64,000 nt of DNA from Latilactobacillus graminis DSM 20719 (GTDB taxonomy: Bacteria > Bacillota > Bacilli > Lactobacillales > Lactobacillaceae): NCBI RefSeq assembly GCF_001436415.1, contig NZ_AYZB01000035.1, forward strand, positions 131,909 to 195,908, read 5' to 3'. Below the pieces are notes generated by a model, which saw only the letters and a list, made by a program, of their open reading frames with translations, was not told where the DNA came from and did not search any database. Position numbers and translations under genes: made by a program. Positions 25,337-33,944 of the stretch are shown here, one piece after another (the first letter of the stretch is position 1; each line of letters opens with the position of its first letter).

Positions 25337-26219
25337 TATTCGGTACCTCATGAGTCATTACCACCTTTACTTCAAATGCTTCTTTTGGTGTTGTCATAAA
25401 TTTCAAACAATTCTGTACATGTTTTGTGAGCGCATTTCGCAGAATCGTTGTTTGTCCGTTATATTCTAGCTCAAGGTTCAATAACTCCACTAAACCGAAT
25501 TTAACATCGGGGGTTAATTCATTAAACTTTTGATGTGCAACCCAATAATCAACCACTGGTCGAAAGGGTTCCATTAAATCGGAGCCTAAATTAAAATCGC
25601 TGACACTATTATGATGATGAATCCCGAATTGGGTTAAATAGCCATTACAAACGATTTCGCGATTAACGGCAGATAACAATAAACTATAACCGTAATTAAG
25701 GGCAGCATTAATAGGACTGTAATCCGTTCGCACAAAGTCTTTATCAAAAACTAACTGAAAATACTTTCGTGCAATCACGGCTTCTCGATTTGTTCGATCA
25801 GCAAATACCATTGCATCAGCTTCAGTTGTTAAGGTCTCAACATCTCTTCCTAGCAGTTGCGCACATTGAATCTGCATCGCAACTTTTGCTTGGACAATTG
25901 CTGTCCACACCGTTTCTTTCAACCCCGTTCCCCATTCAACCTGTTGTTGAATCGACGCGCGACTACGATTTCCTGGGTAATCGGCAATCGTTTCGCAAGT
26001 TGGATTACCGTCTTTGCCTGTAAAAATAATCTTAGTGCCCGCCTCACTCAACTCAGTAATCGCTGATGCCGTTAAAACAGCCTGGGTAGTCGCAACTAAC
26101 AAAATCTGAATATCGTCAATTGGTACTTGGTGTGTCGCATCTTTGGTTTGGACAACAATCTTCCGTCCGGAATAAGAAACCTTTGCATGTTGTGAAATCA
26201 CAACGGTTCGCCAACTCAT
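25314..26219 (-). CDS. cas1: CRISPR integrase Cas1 (type II)
   Basis: A 301-residue Cas1. The N-terminal beta domain (MSWRTVVISQHAKVSYSGRK) is followed by the catalytic helical domain: TNREAVIARKYFQ carries the conserved Glu, and LTQFGIHHHNSVSDFNLGSD carries the His and Asp ligands. It integrates new spacers at the leader end. The ribosome-binding site AGGGGG stands eight bases before ATG. It overlaps cas2. On the opposite strand immediately upstream lies the tracrRNA gene. Confidence 0.96.
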   Translation of the reverse strand: MSWRTVVISQHAKVSYSGRKIVVQTKDATHQVPIDDIQILLVATTQAVLTASAITELSEAGTKIIFTGKDGNPTCETIADYPGNRSRASIQQQVEWGTGLKETVWTAIVQAKVAMQIQCAQLLGRDVETLTTEADAMVFADRTNREAVIARKYFQLVFDKDFVRTDYSPINAALNYGYSLLLSAVNREIVCNGYLTQFGIHHHNSVSDFNLGSDLMEPFRPVVDYWVAHQKFNELTPDVKFGLVELLNLELEYNGQTTILRNALTKHVQNCLKFMTTPKEAFEVKVVMTHEVPNNALISHV

Positions 26220-26239
26220 AAAATTTTCCCCCTACATCC

Positions 26240-26268
26240 TTGTTTTCAAAATGATGACATGCTATAAT
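26240..26268 (+). promoter_or_regulatory. tracrRNA promoter
   Basis: TTGTTT (26240-26245), 17-base spacer, TATAAT (26263-26268), with the extended -10 TG two bases before the box (TGCTATAAT). The start of transcription is expected near 26275. It reads on the plus strand, opposite to the cas genes. Confidence 0.85.
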
Positions 26269-26274
26269 GCTTTT

Positions 26275-26389
26275 GTTGAGCTTGATACACTCAATCGAAA
26301 TACTCATTGATTTGATACTCTGAGTTAAAATCAAACAAGGTCTTTGGACCAAGTTTTCTATTCTGAGCCTCTTATGAGGCCTTTTTTTA
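26275..26389 (+). ncRNA. tracrRNA
   Basis: The anti-repeat at 26301-26321 (TACTCATTGATTTGATACTC and the next T) matches 21 consecutive bases of the plus-strand repeat, so its RNA is complementary to the minus-strand crRNA. A bulge (GAGT) follows, then TAAAA pairing with the crRNA GUUUU end. Next come a nexus-like hairpin GGTC-TTTG-GACC (26339-26350) and a terminator GCCTC-TTAT-GAGGC with seven T residues (26367-26388). A short stem TTGAG/CTCAA precedes the anti-repeat. This order fits type II-A tracrRNA. It guides crRNA maturation by RNase III and loads Cas9. Confidence 0.92.
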
Positions 26390-26402
26390 TGCCTTCAAAC
26401 CT

Positions 26403-26443
26403 AAAAAGCTAGCCCATCATTACACCAATGACAGGCTAGCTTT
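26403..26443. terminator. cas9 terminator
   Basis: Inverted repeat AAAGCTAGCC/GGCTAGCTTT with a 19-base loop and five T residues on the minus strand, just after the cas9 stop. It may limit read-through from cas9 into the tracrRNA antisense region and cas1. Confidence 0.85.
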
Positions 26444-26449
26444 ATTTGC

Positions 26450-29400
26450 TTATAAATCCCTTAAAGCTACTCGTCGTTCGAATAAACCGGTTGGAGATTG
26501 ATAGATAATTTGGGTGTCAGGTGTGAATGTAATACCAGTAGCCTTCTGCAACATTCCAAAATCAGTGGTCATTCCCAATTCTTTTAACGATACACGTCCC
26601 GCATCAGCATGCAGTCCTTGTAGAATTTTTTTCAACACTATCGGCTGAGTAATCTGTACTGTCTTATTATCATCAGGATTACTCTTCCATGGTAACTGCA
26701 TGAAGGCCGTTTTACCCGCTAATAATTTAGCTCTAAATTGATTTGTATCATACAATGGGAAGTAGTGCATCACTTGATCTAAAATCTCATCATAAACTAG
26801 TTCAGCAAGTTCTTCAGACTGCGCTAATGGCAATTCACCATTTAACAATTTGACGGCTGTTTTGTCGAGAATCAGTTCCTGCTCATTGTGTTTATACGTC
26901 GCAGAACCCAATGTCAATTCCTGACCATTATCAAAGAGCCGTTGATTAATTAAGATGTGTGGTGCGATAACTTCAAAGTCTTCGACTACTTTCACAATCG
27001 TTCCTTTTTGTTTCTTCGCTTTTGTAAATTGCGGACTAATTTTTTGCTTTAAGAATGCTTTTTGTGAGTCTTCATCTTTCAGTTGTTTAAGTTGTGCTAG
27101 CCAACTTGTCTCAACACCACAGACTTTATAGAGATCACCCTTTTTATTTTTAATGCGTACGATACACATGTAGGCAACAGTCTTCCCTGAGTATCCACCA
27201 TAGAGCGCAGTTGGTCGGGCTTGTTTAGCAGGAATCAATTGCTTCCCGCCCTGACCACTGGCTTTATCATCTTTAGCCGCATAGAGTGTTTGATTAAATA
27301 ATGCTCCTGAATTTTCATGCACTTCGCGGGTCACTAAAATCTTCTTAAACTGATAAATTTTATTCAAGTAAGCTAGGCCGGATTCTTTATGCCAAAAGAT
27401 TTCCTTATTAGTTTTATCTTCTAATTTAGCCCTCTTTAAATCATTTAAGAAATTAAAGCTACTCCACTTATCCTGTTGATTTCCTTTTAAATATTCGCCA
27501 TAAGTAAAGTATGAACTTAGTTTTGGATAGCGTTTCAATAAATACATCCCCACAAAAGCTGTTAAATAAGCATCAAAAGCATGATGATAATTATTGACCT
27601 CTCGGTTTTTAGGAAAATCAAATTCAGAACGTATCGTCTGTGTTAACTTGCTCTTGACTGTAATGATTTTGACATTATCACCTTCATACTGGTTACTCAA
27701 TAAGTTTGCTACCAATTTGATAACTTGTTGGGTTTCTACCAGTTGACGGCTAATAAAACGATTAATCTGATACTTATTTAGGTTTTCAGGATTGAACATT
27801 AAATTATCATATTTTTTCCGACTAATTAATCCTGCTCGATGCATGTAGCCCCATTCAGAAGCCATATTTTTGCCAAATTGCTTCTGAACTACCTGAAGAG
27901 GAACTCGATCGGCTTTAATCTCATTCATTCTAGATGATACTAGCGCCTTATTATCCAAGGAATCATCCTTAATGTAAGCCTGGGGAATAATATGATCGAC
28001 ATGATAGTCCGACAAACGATCAATATTTAATGCATTCCCGGTATATAAATCTCGTCCTCCTTGCATGAAGTATAAGTACACTTTCTCTTTAACTAAGTCA
28101 TCTTGATTACTACTTTTCAGTTCTTGCCGAACACTTTCATCTGCAAGTACAGCATCGCTTATTTGGCTATACATCTCATCTAGCTTTCTTTTACGCCGAA
28201 CTGTCAAACTTTTATCTTTCTGTGCCCCCCGCGCAAATTCAATCAATATTCTTTCTGGTGCTTGCCCTTTCATGGCTTTTTGAATGTCATTGACCACAAG
28301 TAGAATTTGGCGGAGCGCTTTTTTATTCTGTGGTGACGTATATAAATCATTGATGACATCTTGCACATCATTTTCAGCTAACACCATTTGATTGGCTTCA
28401 GTAATTAACTTGTCAAAGTCCTCAAAGTGAACAATCCGCATGAAGTTGTCGGTTGTATCCCAGAGTAAATCCATGATGCGTTGTCCATTTGCATTAACAA
28501 TTTGCGTTAATAATTTAGCCGACAAGCGACCCCAACCGCGGTAGCGTTTAGTAGCTAGTTGCCCCCGTTGTTGTTCTGTTAACCATGTAATCTCATTCAA
28601 TTTAGCACTATAAATTTTACCGTCTTCAAAAATCGTTGACCATTCAATGCATTTTTCCAAATCAGCTTGTTTATCAACATCATCAACCGCATCCCCAACA
28701 ATCACCTTTAAGTCATGATACGTACTTAATCGACTATTGAATTTTTTCTCATCAGATAGACCAGTAATTGCGGGGCGACTTGCATAGCGCTTCTCTGATA
28801 CCAAGTAATCCTGAATGTTTTTCACTGATACACTTGTCTTTTGCATAAATAAATCATTGAAGATTGCTTGTTTAAGCTCATTAGTAATCGGTTGGTCATC
28901 AATTTTAAGCCCATTTAATTCGTTTAATACTTCAAACCGTTGATAAATTAAGCTTTGCTTTGGTAATACATCTTCGGCCAATAAATAAGTGTCAGTGGTT
29001 GTCATGCGCTTAATAAACTCATTCGCCGATGCTTGCCGGTCCACTTTATCATCGAAGTTCCATGGTGTAATGCGGCCTTCAGTCTTACGAATCATCCATG
29101 CAAATTTGGCATTTGAACTTTGTTGTTGTTGCTCAGCTGTAATGAGCGGCCCAACGTAATACGGTACCCTAAATGCCACTAATTCATCTAATTTGTACTT
29201 AGCAACGGTTTGGCGCTTCGGATTGGGATTGAGTTCTGCCAACCATGGATAATATTGCTGTTGGTTCTCGATAATCCGGTCTAATTCCTGTTGATGTAAC
29301 TGGTGTGGAATCGCCCCATTATCTTTGGTCCGTTGTTTAGGCATAAATTGATCAAGCTCAATTAATTTTTGAATTTCACTCACGAGCGGTTGTTCTGAAT

Positions 29401-30556
29401 AATCCTTTAAGGCTTTTGTGACGTCGTCATAAAAAGCTTCCTTCGAATAGGCCTTCGTATTTTCTTGACCATCGATATACTGATCATAAGCCTTCTTTAG
29501 TTTTTGTTGATCTGCTGTTGCTAGATCATCTCGCACTGCTTTTAGCATTTTTAAATGTGCTTGATGTTCTTCATATTTTGTGATCATCGCTTGTGACAAT
29601 GACTGGTTTTCGGGGACAATTCCGGCCAGTAAGATTCCCGAATAAAGTTCCTGTAAGATACCAATAACTTCGTGGCCATTGTCATCGAGACTACTTTCGA
29701 GCTTAGCCAATTCTTCATCAAAATTTTCAGCGTTAAAAGTCAATGCCCATGCTTTAACATCTTCAGCTTCAATCCCAGTAACCACATTAAACTTCGCCTT
29801 TAATCCTAAGATGGCTTTTAATATTTCAGTTGCAATGGCTTTACGTTGCTTCTCAATCGACTTATCCGCACTTGGCGTGTATAGCTTTGGTAACGCTTTG
29901 CGTTGGCGATTGCTAGCACTTTGTTGATTATCCATTAGAAGGGCCTTAACCGCTACCAATTCATCAGTCTCTAATTGAAAGCCGGACTCCCTAAATAAGT
30001 CAGCAAAAATGGTATTTAACTGATCAAAATGCTCTGCTAAATTAATTTCGCTACTTTTAAATGAGGCAACCGGCGCTTCGTTCAAGAAGTGCCCCCGATA
30101 CTTCACAATATGGTGCATCGCTAAATAAATCTCACGAATATCAAACTGGCGCTTTTCAGTCATCAACTGATATCGCAAGTGGTAAATTGTCGGATATTGC
30201 TGATAAAAATCGGCATCCGGACGATCATTAAATAAACTCGTTTGCGGATATAATTTACGCTGATCTTTGGGACTTAAATTTGATTGCTTTTGCCGTAAGA
30301 AAAAAGTGCTATCAATCGGCGTGATATAGGGTTCAAAGATTTCTCTTAATAATCCCAAGCGCCACTTACGCCGCTTTAAGCGCCGCCGTGTTGTTCTGAA
30401 ACTACGGCGCTCAGCAGCGGTTTGGCCTTCATCATATAAGCGAACCCCATAACCATATTTTCCTTTAACACTGATTAGTTTACTTTGATCATCAACAATC
30501 GCCCAGCCAATTGAATTGGTCCCAATATCTAGACCAATATTATACGAACGTTTCAT
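26450..30556 (-). CDS. cas9: Type II-A effector nuclease Cas9
   Basis: A 1368-residue RNA-guided nuclease. RuvC residues: Asp10 (GLDIGTNSIG), Glu773 (ILIEFARG), His992 and Asp995 (YHHAFDAYL). HNH: His855 (HVDHIIPQAY). The arginine-rich bridge helix is at residues 50-75 (RRSFRTTRRRLKRRKWRL). The REC lobe follows and the C-terminal PAM-interacting domain ends SPTGLFERRVALRDL. All catalytic residues are present, so the enzyme should cut. Phe994 replaces a His found in the same motif of the Streptococcus pyogenes enzyme; that position is not catalytic. The Arg-Lys-Arg PAM motif of that enzyme is not seen, so a different PAM is likely. Ribosome-binding site GGGGGGAG. It is the first gene of the cas operon. 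Confidence 0.98.
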   Translation of the reverse strand: MKRSYNIGLDIGTNSIGWAIVDDQSKLISVKGKYGYGVRLYDEGQTAAERRSFRTTRRRLKRRKWRLGLLREIFEPYITPIDSTFFLRQKQSNLSPKDQRKLYPQTSLFNDRPDADFYQQYPTIYHLRYQLMTEKRQFDIREIYLAMHHIVKYRGHFLNEAPVASFKSSEINLAEHFDQLNTIFADLFRESGFQLETDELVAVKALLMDNQQSASNRQRKALPKLYTPSADKSIEKQRKAIATEILKAILGLKAKFNVVTGIEAEDVKAWALTFNAENFDEELAKLESSLDDNGHEVIGILQELYSGILLAGIVPENQSLSQAMITKYEEHQAHLKMLKAVRDDLATADQQKLKKAYDQYIDGQENTKAYSKEAFYDDVTKALKDYSEQPLVSEIQKLIELDQFMPKQRTKDNGAIPHQLHQQELDRIIENQQQYYPWLAELNPNPKRQTVAKYKLDELVAFRVPYYVGPLITAEQQQQSSNAKFAWMIRKTEGRITPWNFDDKVDRQASANEFIKRMTTTDTYLLAEDVLPKQSLIYQRFEVLNELNGLKIDDQPITNELKQAIFNDLFMQKTSVSVKNIQDYLVSEKRYASRPAITGLSDEKKFNSRLSTYHDLKVIVGDAVDDVDKQADLEKCIEWSTIFEDGKIYSAKLNEITWLTEQQRGQLATKRYRGWGRLSAKLLTQIVNANGQRIMDLLWDTTDNFMRIVHFEDFDKLITEANQMVLAENDVQDVINDLYTSPQNKKALRQILLVVNDIQKAMKGQAPERILIEFARGAQKDKSLTVRRKRKLDEMYSQISDAVLADESVRQELKSSNQDDLVKEKVYLYFMQGGRDLYTGNALNIDRLSDYHVDHIIPQAYIKDDSLDNKALVSSRMNEIKADRVPLQVVQKQFGKNMASEWGYMHRAGLISRKKYDNLMFNPENLNKYQINRFISRQLVETQQVIKLVANLLSNQYEGDNVKIITVKSKLTQTIRSEFDFPKNREVNNYHHAFDAYLTAFVGMYLLKRYPKLSSYFTYGEYLKGNQQDKWSSFNFLNDLKRAKLEDKTNKEIFWHKESGLAYLNKIYQFKKILVTREVHENSGALFNQTLYAAKDDKASGQGGKQLIPAKQARPTALYGGYSGKTVAYMCIVRIKNKKGDLYKVCGVETSWLAQLKQLKDEDSQKAFLKQKISPQFTKAKKQKGTIVKVVEDFEVIAPHILINQRLFDNGQELTLGSATYKHNEQELILDKTAVKLLNGELPLAQSEELAELVYDEILDQVMHYFPLYDTNQFRAKLLAGKTAFMQLPWKSNPDDNKTVQITQPIVLKKILQGLHADAGRVSLKELGMTTDFGMLQKATGITFTPDTQIIYQSPTGLFERRVALRDL

Positions 30557-30588
30557 ACATACTCCCCCCAGTAATAATATACAATGTC

Positions 30589-30618
30589 AGTATATCCAAT
30601 TTTGAGCGACTTTTCCAA
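30589..30618 (-). promoter_or_regulatory. Candidate cas operon promoter
   Basis: On the minus strand TTGGAA (30613-30618), 18-base spacer, TATACT (30589-30594), about 33 bases before the cas9 start. Alternative boxes exist in this AT-rich gap. Confidence 0.35.
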
Positions 30619-30647
30619 TTAAATTAAAAATAACACAAATATTGCCC

Positions 30648-30683
30648 AAAAAAAGACAAGCCTTTACTTAGCTTGTCTTTTTG
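30648..30683. terminator. met operon terminator
   Basis: Inverted repeat AAAGACAAGC/GCTTGTCTTT with an 8-10-base loop and T-runs on both sides, directly after the metQ stop. Confidence 0.88.
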
Positions 30684-30684
30684 C

Positions 30685-31506
30685 CTATTTAACTGGTAAC
30701 ACTGCCCCATGCCATTGATGCTTAATCCACGCTTGTGTTGACTTTGATTTGAGGGCTTTAACGAGCTTCTTGATTGCTGGATTATTGCGGTCTTTTTGAT
30801 TGGTCACAACGATGTTGGCGAATGGTGATGATTGCTTTTCAAGGGCCACAGTATTCTTTTCAGGATTGAGCCCGGCTTGAACAGCATAGTTTGAGTTAAT
30901 CGCGACTAATGTACCTTCATCATTTTTCAAGAGTTCCGGCATCAATTTAGGTTCAAAAGTGTATTCGAACTTGAGATGCTTCGGGTTGCTGGCAATGTCT
31001 TTGAACGTTGCATTCTCTGCATTCACACCCGATTTTAAGGTGATTAAGCCGCCATCTTTTAAAATCGTTAAGACGCGGCCCCAGTCGGGTTGGCTGCTTG
31101 AGACCAAGACTTTAGCACCCGATTTCACATCACTTAATTTCTTAACTTGTTTACTGTACAAGCCAAGCGGTTCTAAATGAATGCTGCCGGCACTAACCAA
31201 GTTATAGCCGTTGTTTTTGTTTGCTTTTTTCAAGAACGGTTTATGTTGATAGTAGTTGGCATCCAATTCACCACTTGCCAAGGCTTTATTAGGTAATACG
31301 TAGTCATTAAAGACTTTTATCTGGAGATTAACCCCTTCTTTTTTCAATTCAGGTTGAACATGCTTCAAGATAGCGGCATGTGGAATCGCTGAGGCGCCGA
31401 CAACAATTGTATTGCGATCCGACTTGGGCTGCTGGTTGCCACAAGCAGCAAGTGCGCCCCCTAATAAGCAAATGGCTACTAATAATCCTAAACGACTTTT
31501 TTTCAT
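30685..31506 (-). CDS. metQ: Methionine-binding lipoprotein MetQ
   Basis: A 273-residue NlpA/MetQ family substrate-binding protein. Its signal peptide ends in a lipobox (GGALAAC, Cys22), so it is anchored on the outer membrane leaflet. Family landmarks: IVVGASAIPHAAILKHVQPE, YYQHKPFLKKANK and SIHLEPLGLYSKQVKKLSDV. It delivers L- or D-methionine to MetNI. It is the last gene of metN-metI-metQ, 18 bases after metI. Confidence 0.95.
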   Translation of the reverse strand: MKKSRLGLLVAICLLGGALAACGNQQPKSDRNTIVVGASAIPHAAILKHVQPELKKEGVNLQIKVFNDYVLPNKALASGELDANYYQHKPFLKKANKNNGYNLVSAGSIHLEPLGLYSKQVKKLSDVKSGAKVLVSSSQPDWGRVLTILKDGGLITLKSGVNAENATFKDIASNPKHLKFEYTFEPKLMPELLKNDEGTLVAINSNYAVQAGLNPEKNTVALEKQSSPFANIVVTNQKDRNNPAIKKLVKALKSKSTQAWIKHQWHGAVLPVK

Positions 31507-31524
31507 GAAAATGCCTCCTTTAAA

Positions 31525-32214
31525 TTAACGATGATCAATGTGTTGAACAACAAGGTCGCCTATTTTTTGACAAACGAACACGATGATTAAAATAATGACA
31601 GTTGCGACTAATGTAATCGCGTTTTGGTTAGCTTGGAAGCCATCTTGATAAGCAAGATTGCCAAGACCACCGGCACCAATCACACCCGCCATTGCGGTAT
31701 AACCAACAAGTGAGATCGCAGTGACCGTTAAACCGGAGACAAGCGCTGGCATACTTTCTGGCAACAATACTTGCCAGACGATTTGGGCTTTTGAAGCGCC
31801 CATTGAACGGGTTGCTTCAAGCACCCCGTCATCTACTTCACGAAAAGCTGATTCAACTAGTCGCGCATAAAATGGTGCGGCTGACATGATTAAAGCTGGA
31901 ATAGCCGCTTTCGGGCCAATCATGGTCCCCATCAACCCTTTGGTTAACGGAATCAATAAGACGATTAAAATGATAAACGGAATTGATCGAAAAATATTGA
32001 CGAATAAAGCCACGATGCCATTCAAAATGCGGCTCACGCGACCACTACTTGCATTAGTTTGATAAAGGATTAACCCGAGGGCCAATCCTAAGATGGCCAC
32101 TAATAAAACACTGACAATCGTTAACCAAACTGTTTCAAAAGTTGCTTGCCACATACTCGGCCAGTTCACTTGCTTAAATTGAAAATAGGATTGAAAACCA
32201 TTTAATTTATCCAT
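31525..32214 (-). CDS. metI: Methionine ABC permease MetI
   Basis: A 229-residue permease with five to six membrane helices and the EAA-type loop (EATRSMGASKAQIVWQVLLP) that contacts MetN. The conserved AGVIGAGGLGNLAYQDGFQ is near the C-terminus. It forms the channel of the methionine importer. It overlaps the end of metN by eight bases. Confidence 0.95.
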   Translation of the reverse strand: MDKLNGFQSYFQFKQVNWPSMWQATFETVWLTIVSVLLVAILGLALGLILYQTNASSGRVSRILNGIVALFVNIFRSIPFIILIVLLIPLTKGLMGTMIGPKAAIPALIMSAAPFYARLVESAFREVDDGVLEATRSMGASKAQIVWQVLLPESMPALVSGLTVTAISLVGYTAMAGVIGAGGLGNLAYQDGFQANQNAITLVATVIILIIVFVCQKIGDLVVQHIDHR

Positions 32215-33241
32215 GTCGAACCACCTCCACTTCGATTGTTTGTTGTGCTAACTCTGCAAGCACTGCTTTTAAATCACTAGGATTGGCTTGAATTTGAATG
32301 TATAAATAGCCAAGTGCCCCATTGATGGTTTGTTGTAAACTCCCACTGATAACACTAATTTCAACGGTTGGATATTGTCGCATCAATCGGCCAATCACCG
32401 GTTGGCTTGATTGGGCTTCATTAAAACGCAGTTGCACGATTGTCCCATTTGGCACCCGTTCGAGCAGCTGATTGATCGAAGCAGCGGTTTCACTGGGAGT
32501 GACCATCAATGACTCTGCCACCAAGGCCTGAGTCGCCTCAGTTTTTGGTTTTTCAAAAATTTCATGCACCGTCCCTTCTTCGATTAACCGACCATTTTCC
32601 ATAACGGCTATCCGTTGACAAATTCGCCGAACAGCCTCCATTTCGTGCGTGACAAGGACGATTGTAATCCCCATCTCCCGATTAATCTGAGCTAGTAACG
32701 TTAAAATTGAATTGGTCGTTTTCGGATCAAGGGCGCTTGTTGCTTCATCACACAATAATATTTTCGGATCACTAATCAAAGCTCGCGCAATCGCCACCCG
32801 TTGTTTCTGCCCACCCGATAACTCACTTGGATAAGCCGCTTCTAAATGAGTCAATTCAACAACCTTTAATAATTCACGGGCCTTTGCTTGGCGTTGTGCT
32901 TTGGGAACGCCCGCCAATTTTAGCGGTAACATAATATTTTCTAAGACAGTCTTTGACCAGAGTAGGTTAAAATGTTGAAAAATCATCCCGATCTTTTGGC
33001 GAATCGGTCGCATTGCTTGTTCACTCAACCCCACAATTGATTGGCCCTCAACGAGTACATCCCCAGTGGTTGGCTTTTCTAGTCCATTCAAGAGGCGCAT
33101 CAACGTACTCTTACCAGCCCCAGAATAACCAATAATGCCATAGATTTCGCCGGCTTCAATGTTCAAGGATACATCGGTTAATGCAGCGAATGTTTTTTGT
33201 TCGCGGATAAAAGTTTTTCCCACCTGTTTTAATTGCAACAT
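32207..33241 (-). CDS. metN: Methionine ABC transporter ATPase MetN
   Basis: A 344-residue ATPase. Walker A GYSGAGKST is near residue 38, signature LSGGQKQRV near 140, Walker B ILLCDEATSALD near 160 and H-loop VTHEM near 198. The C-terminal 100 residues form the NIL/ACT domain that binds methionine and slows transport when the cell is full. It is the first gene behind the T-box leader. Confidence 0.95.
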   Translation of the reverse strand: MLQLKQVGKTFIREQKTFAALTDVSLNIEAGEIYGIIGYSGAGKSTLMRLLNGLEKPTTGDVLVEGQSIVGLSEQAMRPIRQKIGMIFQHFNLLWSKTVLENIMLPLKLAGVPKAQRQAKARELLKVVELTHLEAAYPSELSGGQKQRVAIARALISDPKILLCDEATSALDPKTTNSILTLLAQINREMGITIVLVTHEMEAVRRICQRIAVMENGRLIEEGTVHEIFEKPKTEATQALVAESLMVTPSETAASINQLLERVPNGTIVQLRFNEAQSSQPVIGRLMRQYPTVEISVISGSLQQTINGALGYLYIQIQANPSDLKAVLAELAQQTIEVEVVRHG

Positions 33242-33271
33242 CCTAATCGCTCCCTCTTCTTTTAAAAATGC

Positions 33272-33552
33272 AAAAAAAAATCCTTCCTCTCAAGTCAATG
33301 AGAGAAAGGACGCTAAATGCGTGTTACCACCTTAATTCACGATTACCTCACAGTAATCGCCTTACAAAGTACCAGATTGATACTCGTTCGCTATATCGGG
33401 CAACCCCCGCATTCAGCTCAGTCAAACCTTACCAAATGAATTGCTCAAAGACCATATTCGTCTAGCTTTCATATTATCCGCTTGCACCTAACCGGACTCT
33501 CTAAAAATATTACTCACTAGACTACTCATCTTTTCATCGCTTAGATTAATTG
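33272..33552 (-). promoter_or_regulatory. Methionine T-box leader
   Basis: On the minus strand the leader starts with stem I features (GATGAAAAGATGAGTAG), then a specifier region GAATATGGTC whose ATG (33453-33455) is followed by a purine, and the T-box AAGGTGGTAACACGC. The terminator has 11-bp arms (TCCTTTCTCTC/GAGAGGAAGGA) and a T9 run near 33272-33310. Uncharged methionyl-tRNA is expected to bind the specifier and T-box, melt the terminator and switch on metNIQ. The specifier choice is by eye. Confidence 0.88.
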
Positions 33553-33558
33553 TTTTTA

Positions 33559-33587
33559 ATCATAATTAAAGGCGACTTAAATGTCAA
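33559..33587 (-). promoter_or_regulatory. metNIQ promoter
   Basis: On the minus strand a near-consensus promoter: TTGACA (33582-33587), 17-base spacer, TATGAT (33559-33564). Transcription should begin near 33552, giving a leader of about 310 bases. Confidence 0.9.
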
Positions 33588-33622
33588 GCTATAAATTCTA
33601 AATAATTTAACCCCATCATGAG

Positions 33623-33931
33623 CTAATCAACACGGATATCAGCAATCCAAGCATCTTTTTCATTATCTGCATTTAATAATTCAGGATTATCTGCTAACGG
33701 TGTATTGACGTTCACTAATTCACCCGCTAAGGGACTGTCAAGTTCCTGCACCATTTTTTCAGCCTCAATAGCCACCAATGTTTCGTTAAGCGTTAATTTT
33801 TGACCCACAACAGGCACATCAACAAATTTAATTAATCCAAATTCATTTTGGGCCGCTTTTGTAATACCAATTCTTCTAATGGATGCTGCAATTTCCTCTG
33901 TCCAAAAATAATCATTATTGACCATTGTCAT
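33623..33931 (-). CDS. GcvH-like lipoyl-domain protein
   Basis: A 102-residue protein resembling glycine cleavage H protein but shorter than the usual roughly 125 residues. The candidate lipoylation lysine is Lys59 (AIEAEKMVQELDSPLAGELV), in place of the usual ESVK pattern. No gcvT or gcvP genes are nearby. Free-standing GcvH-like proteins in Firmicutes can act as lipoyl carriers or in other lipoyl-linked systems; the role here is inferred. It lies 13 bases after rodA and is probably co-transcribed. Confidence 0.75.
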   Translation of the reverse strand: MTMVNNDYFWTEEIAASIRRIGITKAAQNEFGLIKFVDVPVVGQKLTLNETLVAIEAEKMVQELDSPLAGELVNVNTPLADNPELLNADNEKDAWIADIRVD

Positions 33932-33944
33932 CTGTCATTCACTC

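Noticed and set aside
26275-26321. A long tracrRNA acting as its own guide on the cas promoter
   Set aside because: I see no pseudo-repeat able to fold onto the anti-repeat and no clear match between the RNA 5' end and the region before cas9.
26116-26352. Minus-strand 78-codon ORF across the tracrRNA and cas1 start
   Set aside because: It is the complement of the anti-repeat plus a frame inside cas1, with no ribosome-binding site; the tracrRNA explains the sequence.
33268-33465. Plus-strand 65-codon ORF upstream of metN
   Set aside because: It lies entirely within the T-box leader complement.
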